From: Microstegium vimineum
Taxonomy: Eukaryota > Streptophyta > Magnoliopsida > Poales > Poaceae
Reading direction: 5' to 3'
Length of the DNA stretch: 64,000 nt
Assembly (NCBI GenBank): GCA_022036555.1
Contig: CM039122.1
Span: 4,301,043 to 4,365,042 of the forward strand
The position numbers were made by a program, and so were the translations under genes. The notes below the pieces were generated by a model. That model was not told where the DNA came from. It saw only the letters and a list, made by a program, of their open reading frames with translations, and made no database searches. This document shows positions 55,347 to 64,000 of this stretch, piece by piece. How positions within the stretch are numbered: position 1 is the stretch's first letter; each line of letters begins with the position of its first letter.

Positions 55347-58300
55347 TGTAACACCCCAGTGTTATGAGCTTACTTAGCACCTAGATTAAGATTAAGAAAA
55401 ATCATCAATGTGAGTAAAGCGCTAATTAAAATCCCCAACAAAAATAACTTGTGTCGTTCTAATTGTTTGCAGGAAAAACCATTTTTATAAAAAAATAAAT
55501 TTTTGTTTTTGAGAATTAATTTTGTTAATCATAGCTGCTCTGAAGTTTTCGCGAACCTTTTTAGTTCGTGTTGTGAACCGTATCGTGGACGTTTTTCGGT
55601 GAGCCACCTGTAGCGAGCAACCACATACACTATCTCACCTACCTCGGCTCCCAGGTTTGCAGCCGTTCGTTGTACCTAACTCCAGGCCGCAGTGCACGTC
55701 TCGTTGCTCCCTCTCTCCTTTTTCTGCTGGCCGTGAGAGACAACCAGCAGGCTCTCCTCTCTGTTGGCTGCCGTTGTGGCCTGTGGCTTAGCTACTGCTG
55801 CTCCCCAAGCAAGGCAGAGCCAAGCTCAGCTGCTGAGCTTAGCTGCTAGCTGCTGCGTTGCCTAGCTAGCTGGTAGTTGCGAGCTGTTGCTGCCCCGGCC
55901 GAGCAGGCTGCTACCGCTGGCTTGCTGCTACTGGTACCATGGCTGGCCCTATCCCGACACCTTTCCTTGGCTGCCAGTTCAAGCCGCCGGCGAATCCGTG
56001 GCCTTTCCCGACGATCTCCTGCCCGTGCTCTGTACATGAGCAACCTGAGCAAGGAGAAGGTGGACGAGGATTGGAATAGAAACCTTTCCAGGCTTTTGAA
56101 TGTAAATCTCTCTCTCATATATATAGTGTTGCATAGTATCCCTTATATGGTGGGTTAATTAAAAAAAGATTCAGGAACCTTAGCGCAAAGTGTTTGTCTT
56201 ATATGTCTTTTCTTTTTCTGTATTGTTATAATCGGCTGAAACTTTAGAAAATCATGATAGATCATAGAGAAATCATAAAATAGCAAATGAATATGTTTTG
56301 GAATACTTGATGGTAGATCTATGCAGAAAAGTATTAAAATGATACATGTTAGTTCAATGTTTTTGTTGTTTTCTTTTATCTTTGATAACTAGTTTTAAAT
56401 TCATATATATAGTTCTGATGCTCCAGATAATGTGAAAATTTTATGGTAGTCTAGTGATGCCATGTGTGTGTTGTGATAAAAATTTCATGTTCATTGTATG
56501 CAGTATGATAGAGTTATTGATTTAACTTGTATGTTGCTCATTAAATGATTTTAAATGTCCTATAAATAATTTATATATATCCAAAAAGGTGAAACATGGT
56601 TCCAGAACCTTTATATGATGTCGTTATATCATGTTTCTGAATAATATGGCTATATGTTTACATAACATGTAGAGTTTTAGATTTATCTTGCTCTCACGCG
56701 TGTTCTTGCAATAGCAAATTTGTCTTTTTCATAGTATTTAAATTATAAAACCTGAGTATGTGAAATTTATGCAGTAGCCATGTTTCAGTAACACCTATCA
56801 CATAAAAATATCAGCCCCAAACTAGTTATTCTTGTATGGCGTTAAAAATAGCATATATGTTTAATAAGAAATTGATAAGCGTATAACTACGTTATGTGCT
56901 GCCTGTTCTATACATTCATATATTGCACTGCATATCATAATAGGAACGATGATAGATCGATGGATCAACCGAAGGAATTGGTGTTAACCAAAAGGATGGT
57001 GCTATGGTGATCATGTTCCAGTGATGGAATGCTAACTTTTGGTTAATTCTTATACAGGCAAGCCCGGTGCATAACCCTTACTATTCTACACTTTATTAAA
57101 TGTTTATGCATTAAGTTTCAAGGAGTTGAATGAAGCTCACTTGTATATATATCCTTATCCTATGAGTCTTACTAGTATGACAGGATCGTGTAGATTGCTT
57201 CGCTACAGGTTTTCGGTAGAAGTCGAGTGATTGGTTGTCACTCGCGAGAGATAGGAAATATATTATTGGTATCATATTACTATCTCATGGAATATATATA
57301 GATAATAATTGGAGACCGGGCGGGACCCTACTTGGATTGGATTGAGACTTGGCTAGGCAAACAGAGCGAGGCTCTGGTTGCATTGTCCCGTTTGTGTCGA
57401 TTAGGAACCGTTGTTGTGGATAGTAGTCAGGTCACAGACTTATTATCCTGAACACATACTTGCTTATGGGAGCGGGAAGGCTTGTTACTCTCTTGTCTTG
57501 GATTTCGGCTCTATCTGGACCGACTGTACCAGTGGTTTTTGGGTGGAGGTCTAAGCACTGCACTGAGTTCGGGACTCAGGTGCAGGGGCTTAGAGTTCCA
57601 GTTTGGACGGGGACTTGGACCCCTGGACAGGAGAGTGGTAGGTTGGTCTTGTCTGTGCCTGAGGTGCAGATGAGGGTGTGTTTTGGGGTACCCAGCTGGG
57701 CTACATTGATTCGCGAATCGCCGCGCCATGCGGTACGACTTGACTATGGTCTAGCACCGTAGTAAGAACTGAAACAAGATAGAGGATAAAATGGTTCTGA
57801 TTGCTTACCACATGTTTGGAAGTAGAATAGATGCTTACCTAGAATGGTTGGTTAATGAACTAATTTGACTGCTAATAAAATGAATATAAGGATGTACTTG
57901 TAGTAATGCTTCCTGCAAATACAATAAACCACCAAGCCAAATAAGCCTTGCATACCCTTGGAGTCTTTTATTTTTCCTCCTAGCGGGTAAGTCTTGCTGA
58001 GCACAATTGAGTACTCAGGGTTTTATTCCCCCTGTTGCAGGTGACAGGTGGATGCTAGAGCTGACTCTTGTGTGTGGAACCCTCCTGGTGGGCTCAGTGA
58101 GGATTCCTATTTACGCTGCGATTGTAGTGTTTATTTATAAACCTCACCAATTGTTTTAGAAAGAAAAATTTTATAACCTGTTATCATATCATGTATATAA
58201 ATATTCACCATGTTAATGCTTCGCCATATCCTGAATATATATATTTATTTTCACTGTAACTCTGATCATGTTTATTTCTTCGCTGCAAGATAAAATTGTG

Positions 58301-58584
58301 AATCTGAAATGTATAAACTCATGTACATATAAATTGTTTAAATTCCGCTGATGTATTTCACTTATGTAATACTCTGATATTGTAATCAAGTAATGTATGA
58401 AATGGTTAAGCAGGTTGTAAGCTTTATTCCCTCGTTTATGATCCTGATGAAAAATGTGGATCTTCGAGTTCTCCCGCTGGGTGTGCTCGACAGAATTGCT
58501 CGTTTTAGTGCGCTTCTAAAATACTTAGTGTCTAATGGAAGACAAGTACTCTGGAAGTGTGTTAAATTAGGCGGTTCTGCCACA
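55347..58584 (+). mobile_element. 3.2-kb solo LTR (or internal-less LTR element)
   Basis: It starts TGTAACACCCCAGTG and ends GGCGGTTCTGCCACA, with the 5-bp target duplication CTCTG at 55342-55346 and 58585-58589. The interior contains GCGGGTAAGTCTTGCTGAGC and TACTCAGGGTTTTATTCCCC, words common in long grass gypsy-type LTRs. There is no internal domain, primer site or coding region. Small open frames inside (55877-56158, 57460-57762) are not supported as genes. Orientation is taken from the TGTAACACC start. Confidence 0.8.
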
Positions 58585-58589
58585 CTCTG

Positions 58590-58640
58590 CTTCTTCTTCT
58601 TCTTCTTCTTCTTCTTCTTCTTCTTCTTCTTCTTCTTCTT
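58590..58640 (+). repeat. (CTT)17 microsatellite
   Basis: Seventeen perfect CTT units directly after the target duplication of the solo LTR, followed by a T-rich tract. Confidence 0.95.
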
Positions 58641-59686
58641 GTCCACACACCTCTTCCTCCTCCTCGTGCCTCGTCCTCCTACTCTCTCTGGGTCTAGATC
58701 TGATTTTCCTCCTTGTTTTTTTTCCTCATTTGTTGTGTTTCAATTTCGTTGCCCTCGTTGTTTCTGGATGTTTGATATTTTGTTTCAGATGTTTCTTTCT
58801 CTTGATGGTTTTTTTTGTTTTTCAGTTTTGTTTCAAATGTTTTGTTCCTCTTGTTTCTTTTTTTTAGGTTTGTTTCAGATGTGTTGCTCTCTTGTTTCGG
58901 ACGTTGATTTGTTTTTGTTTCTATATGTGATTTTGTATTATAACTTTTGTTTCATAGATTTTGGTGGCCTTGTGTATGTTTCTAACTGCATTTTTGGTTT
59001 GTTTTAACTGCATTTTAAATTTAGTTTCAGTTATTTTTCTAATTTTATTTCATTTTCTTTTTTGCTCTCTGTTTCAATTTCATTTTTCAGTTTATTTCAT
59101 TTTGTTTTTTTTCAGATGCTCGGCGGCCATGTTGGCGTCGGTTGCGGCCGGTCACGGTAGAAGCCTCACCGTGGTTGTGCGCAGCGGCGGGGTGGCGTGG
59201 GTGTGTCGCGGCCGGACGCGTTGCCGTGTGCGTGCGTGCTGTGTGCGGTGTGTGTGCGTGTGTGTCCCATGCAGAACGGCGTGTGTGTGTCGTGGACTAG
59301 GGCGCTCGCTCGAACGTCCGTTCTATCTTAGAACGTTCATTCGGCAGTGTAACCCTTTTTTAGCTCTATTCAGAAATCTTGTGCACCTGGTTGTTCTAGT
59401 ATTGAGAAGCATAAGCGCAGGTGCTGAAGAGAGGCGTACGTGTGTTCGAAGGGTAAGTTTTTTTAGGATATGTACATGTATATATAAGAGCAGCCAAATT
59501 ACACATTGATCCTCAGAAAGGACCAAATCACAACAAGGCCCGTGATGACCTGATGGTCATGAATCCATCCACATAGCACAATGAAGGACACATGATCACT
59601 AGGGATGTAAGTGGACTAGCCTGCGAACCCACATATAGATTTAATTTTTACGGGTTCAAACGTCATCTTGCAAAATTAAGTCTATA
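58641..59686. other. T-rich tract and GC-rich patch, no gene supported
   Basis: 58.7-59.1 kb repeats TTTGTTTCAGATGT-like words on a T-rich background; the 204-codon frame across it is a low-complexity artefact. 59.12-59.30 kb is GC-rich with GTGTGCGTGTGT runs. GAACGTCCGTTCTATC and AGAACGTTC at 59312-59340 form an inverted pair. Confidence 0.5.
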
Positions 59687-60452
59687 GGGCAATGCTACGG
59701 TACAACCTTTACCTCCTAGGAGGTAATATCTCAAATAAATCTGATCATCGATTTTTTAGATTTTTAGATTAATTATTTAATTTGAGAAAAAGAAAAAATA
59801 TTCTCAAATCGCTTTGATTAAGGAGATACAAATGGACATGTAGTTCCATCTTTTTTTATGTTGACCGTATATTTTTTCCTTTTATGAGACTCAATTAATG
59901 AAAAAATATATTACATACATAACTATCATAACTATTAACTAACGTGTTAATTAAGCCAAAAACTTTATTGATTTAACATATATTACACAATAACACATTA
60001 TATATATGACTGAGTATTTATTATATTATACTAACTTAATTAAAACTATATTATATAATTGAAGTGATCTTATAATAAAATATTTATTTATATACATAAA
60101 GTTTCATACACGTGCATTGGTAAGTTTTTTTTTTGCGACAACATGCATTGGTGTTGTGCACGTATATACACACATGCACACTTTCCTTAGTTTGCATGAC
60201 CAAATTATACGTGTGCTTACAAAAATAGTTACTTTATTCTAATTAGGTTATCTTATATCTAAAGTTGCAACAAAAAAAGATTCATTATATCTAATAAATC
60301 ATATATGCATCAATCATATCTTAAAAAGATTTTTATACATAAAACTTTCCTTATTTCACATATTACCTACTAGGAAGTAATAGATGATTCTAACCGTCTG
60401 ATCTAATTAAATGAACGGCTCACAGTTATTTGGGTGTACCACAGCAAAGCCC
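59687..60452. mobile_element. Mutator-like non-autonomous element (766 bp, 9-bp target duplication)
   Basis: AAGTCTATA flanks both sides exactly (59678-59686; 60453-60461). The ends are imperfect inverted repeats, GGGCAATGCTACGGTACAAC and (complement of the right) GGGCTTTGCTGTGGTACACC. The interior is AT-rich without coding capacity and contains CCTAGGAGGTAAT and TACTAGGAAGTAAT near the ends. Confidence 0.9.
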
Positions 60453-61744
60453 AAGTCTATATGCGGGTTCATGGGCTGCCGCTTGTATCCTTAATTGGAT
60501 GGAGAGGCTTCAAAAACCATAGAAAGAGTACACAACAATAGCATCACCCGGAAGGCCGTTTAGGATTTCAGAGGCGACACTGGCGCATGGAAATTGGATG
60601 GAGAGGCTTCAAAAACCATAGGTCTGAATTGGATGCAGCACCATTGAACTGAAGATGAAATTAAAGTCGTTGGCAGAGAAATCAAGAGCGGCATCTACAC
60701 AGTCGAGGAAGGCAACTTACGACAAGGGATACTGTTGGGTGGACGAGACGAGCCTGATGATGCTTGAAGCATGGTTGATGTTGAAGGGCGATGGGCCAAG
60801 ACGACGAGTTTGAGCTGAGGGTTGACACCACAGACTAGATCCACCAAAAGGGTGACCCGAATGATAGTCATTGCCTTCAGAGCGAACTTAGAGCTGGCCG
60901 GACCAACGACGACGACGAAAAACCTCGAGCAAAAGTGAGTGAAGGGAGGTAGAGATGGAACTGCTGGAGAGATAGACAAGGAATTATTGAAAACCAAACC
61001 ATCACGATCACTGGGGATGATGGAGACGAAGTCGGAGACCAAATCAATACCGTGAGTGACGGCGATGGCTGGAGAGGAGAAAGGGAAAATCACCATACAA
61101 ATACAACTAAAAATGAACTAAAAACAAAGAGCTGATAAAAAAGGGGATGGAGTCCGCCTCTACTAGTTGTCGGCGAGGACGCCAGAGGCAGAGGGGAAGG
61201 GTGGCCAAGTTCTGGCAGAATTGCTGGCTAGCCTAGAGGTAGTGAATAGACCTATGAAAACTATCCAATCAATGAAGTGCGACAGTGTTCCTCTACGTAG
61301 CACCTGAGACAATAGTTTAAAATCTATCCAATGAAAATTAGACCCAACAATTTACTGAGGTTCCTAAGGTACTCTTGAGCCTATTCAAACACCTAGATGT
61401 TAGAAGAAATGCAAGAGAAAGTAGATCAGATCCAAACCCTAGAATAGCCATAAATACAAATATTGCAATGAAAATAACAAAAACACAAGCGAGACATCAA
61501 TTTATCACATGGTTCATCTCGCTACAAAGTCTTTCCTAAGTCCACGTTATTGAGGAAGTGAAAGAATCTAGGCCCCTAGAGGTTTCGGTGATAAACGACA
61601 ATGCAAGATTAACGTGACTAACGTGTATTTTTTGCACAAGCATTATGAGTTAGGTCACAATAATGGTGATTAATTGGACAACCAATGGTTTTTATGTCCC
61701 TAGCGATGGATATAGTTTCAGTTTTAAAAGATGGAGACAATGTT
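60453..61744. other. Intergenic DNA with a 30-bp direct repeat
   Basis: The 30 bases at 60493-60522 recur exactly at 60592-60621 (start AATTGGATGGAGAGGCTTC). A 133-codon minus-strand frame at 60695-61096 has no recognised motif and I do not call it. Confidence 0.55.
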
Positions 61745-64000
61745 GAAAGGTCTAGGGATGGCTATAGGGGGGTGAATAGCCTATATAAATTTTTCTACAT
61801 CAACACTAGGCAAACTAGTTAGTATAACACACAGCGTAAAGTGAATTGGCACTAGCACTAAGGTTAGGGAAGCCACCTATAACACTTCTAGTTACTAGCA
61901 AGAAAGAATCTATGTCACACACAAGAGCTAGCTAACTAGAGCTACAAAACTAAGCTACACAGGCTAAGCAAGAAACTCTACTTTGCAAGAATGTAAAGAA
62001 TATAAAGCACAAGCTAGAGTTAGGAGGGTTATACTACCGTGGAGAGTAGCAATCAATAGATATCCAATCAATAAGCAATCACAATATGAATTCTCGGTAG
62101 AGAGACAAAGGACATGATATTTTTTTACCAAGGTTCACTTGTTTGCCAACAAGCTACTCCTCGTTGTAGCGAATCATCCACTTAGAGGTTCAAGCGCTAA
62201 TTGACATCACTTGCCAAACCCGTCACCGGGTGCCACAAAACCAACACAATATGGGGTTCCACAAGCTACGAGCAATCCACTAGAGATACCTTTCGCGAAG
62301 CTCTCACGGGGAAGGTTCAAGAACCCCTCACAATCCACCGATCGGAGCCAGAGACAAACACCTTCCTCCGCTTAACAATCCTCGTCGCACCAAGTCGTCT
62401 AGGAGTTGACAAACTCCAAGAATAATAAGAGCTCCCGCGATGACGACGATCACCAAGTGCCACTAGTATGCAATCAATGGAGCAATGCACTTGGTTCACT
62501 CAATCTCTCATGAAATTTGCAATTTTATCAAGAGGATGAGTGGTGGAGGCTCTCACCCGCTAGCACAAGTGTGTGAGTGATGAGAATGTGCAAGAGAGTA
62601 CCCCAAGGGCCGGCCAAACAAGTACTCACCAGCACAGACACAACTCTTCTGTTTCCAAGTCCGGACGCGCCTCTGGACGTGCGAAAACACACCGCCTGGA
62701 CTAATGGCCATGCATCCGGTCACCTGCCCGTTTGAATTCGCTCGTTGGCGCACTCGCCACAGCCTGCCACGCGTCTCCGGATGCTCACAACAGACCGTGT
62801 CCGAACTAACGCACACAACGTCTAGAACTCTTCCCGAAACAACCCGAGAGCACCTTGACTCCGGACACCGCGTCCGGAGTCACTCGGCGTTCGGAGTCAC
62901 TCGTTCGGACACACTTCATTGTCCAGACTCTCTTCCAGAGAGTTATAGTAAGCACCCACACTCTGGACGCATGTCCAGAGCTCACCATCCGGACTACAAC
63001 CAGCGTCCGGACATCTCACTAACAACCTAGGGTATGCCTCCGGACGCGCATGCGGTGGTACGGATAGGCCAAAATTCTAGCGCCCATACCCCAAGACTGA
63101 GTCCAAACTGCCTCCAACTTTCTTCCAAGCTTCCAAGGGCTAACACTAAGTGATTGAAGCACTTGTGCACGTGTGTTAGCTTTTAGTTCACATTATCTTG
63201 GAATTAAGTTTGTTCTCCTCACTGAAAGGTCCTAGATGGCTAGAGGGGGGTGAATAGCCTAATAAAAATTCTACAAATCACTAGAGCAATTGGTTAGACA
63301 ACAATTAAGCGAAGATTTTTGCTCTAGCTCTACTAGGGGTGCGAAGCCACCTATTTGAGCAATTCTAGTTAACTAAGTGCCTACACACAATAGCAAGAAC
63401 CTAAGGCACTTGGCTCAAGCTAGCTAGAACAACTAACAAGAAAGCTAACTAGGCAAACTACAAGCTAAACAAGCTAACAAGACAAGATATGAAGGAAGGT
63501 AAATGCGAGGATAAGTGTGATTGTTATATCGATGCCTTGTGATCAAAGGATGTCAATAGAGAAAACCAATCACAATGAGAATACCCAAGAATAGCCGGGA
63601 GACAAGATGACAATCAATTTTTCTCCCAAGGTTCACTTGGTTGCCACCAAGCTAGTCCCCGTTGGTTCACTCTGGACTCCCCTTCACCTGTTGTTGCCAC
63701 GTCGTCTCCGGACGCACAGCACAGGGGCGTCCGGTTCATCTTTTGCCTGCATACGGACTCGATCCAGAGGGAGTCCAGAGAGCTCCACTGCTCCGGACCT
63801 TCTGCCGGAGTCCTGCGTTCGGACCATCATCAGCGTCCGGATAAATAGATTAGCAGAGTTACAGAGAGCGCCGAGCTCCGGACGCAGGTCCGGAGTTAGC
63901 GTCCGGACGACACTTAGCGTCCGGACCTCCTATCCAGAGAGGCCGAGGGCTAGGGTTGGCTTCCGGTCAAATTTCCAATTGTCCGGACCGAGCAGCCCCA
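61745..64000 (+). repeat. Two head-to-tail copies of a CCGGAC-rich grass dispersed repeat
   Basis: GAAAGGTC(C)TAG..ATGGCTA followed by GGGGGGTGAATAGCCTA starts at 61745 and again at 63224, 1479 bases apart. Each copy continues with AAGCCACCTAT, AAGGTTCACTTG and a GTCCGGAC-rich tail (62.66-63.10 kb; 63.69-64.00 kb, cut by the window end). There is no coding region. The superfamily (LTR or large DNA element) is not resolved. Frames at 62201-63030 lie within the repeat. Confidence 0.7.

Noticed and set aside
58393..59007. 204-codon frame through the CTT microsatellite
   Set aside because: It is Phe-rich translation of CTT and T-rich DNA, starting inside the solo LTR.
60695..61096. 133-codon minus-strand frame
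   Set aside because: No domain or splice support, and no similarity I can recognise.
62201..63030. Frames of 60-108 codons in the CCGGAC-rich repeat
   Set aside because: They lie inside a dispersed repeat and are not preserved between its two copies.

Overview
The window is nuclear DNA of a grass, most likely a panicoid such as sorghum, sugarcane, Miscanthus or a relative. The evidence is spliceable exons with GT/AG borders, DUF6598 genes (a family expanded in grasses), many Tourist- and Stowaway-type MITEs with TAA/TTA or TA target duplications, a PIF/Harbinger transposon, plant LINE pieces and gypsy-type LTRs. It shows no operons, CRISPR array or other prokaryotic feature. The species cannot be fixed from the sequence alone. 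Most of the roughly 200 possible reading frames are chance frames in GC-rich or repeat DNA.

Layout. 1-2866: PIF/Harbinger transposon with an apparently intact three-exon DDE transposase and a Myb/SANT-like partner gene, cut at its right side. 2883-about 10330: copy A of a 7.4-kb segmental duplication carrying a four-exon DUF6598 gene broken by a 2-bp deletion. 10.6-24.8 kb: MITE-rich intergenic DNA with a class III peroxidase relic and a repeat-rich gene (22.4-24.0 kb) whose second exon is cut by a reverse-oriented gypsy-type LTR. 25221-31452: a TAA-flanked, TIR-bounded 6.2-kb segment carrying the first three exons of a DExH-box RNA helicase gene. 31643-32292: a third DUF6598 relic on the minus strand, split by a MITE. 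32851-41133: an 8.3-kb LTR element with three LTR copies, an antisense gypsy-type ORF and a clean ATTTG target duplication, inserted inside an RNase H (RVT_3) coding relic. 41.4-46.1 kb: a TIR element, MITEs and a weak minus-strand gene model. 46126-about 53720: copy B of the duplication, with an open 407-residue DUF6598 gene. 53.7-64.0 kb: a Tourist MITE, a GC-rich tandem duplication, a 3.2-kb solo LTR (CTCTG duplication), a Mutator-type MITE (9-bp duplication) and two head-to-tail copies of a CCGGAC-rich dispersed repeat.

How the parts relate. The two DUF6598 copies lie in the same orientation about 43 kb apart and share introns, an older LINE and an older MITE. Each has since gained its own insertions at sites still empty in the other copy, which gives a relative clock. 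Only copy B keeps a full reading frame. The rest is a nested record of transposition, and several host coding sequences (helicase, peroxidase, RNase H, DUF6598, the 22.4-kb gene) survive only as pieces. I see no cooperating gene system here. The most informative material is the duplication with its insertion history, the helicase exons inside a TIR-bounded unit, and the recombinant three-LTR element.
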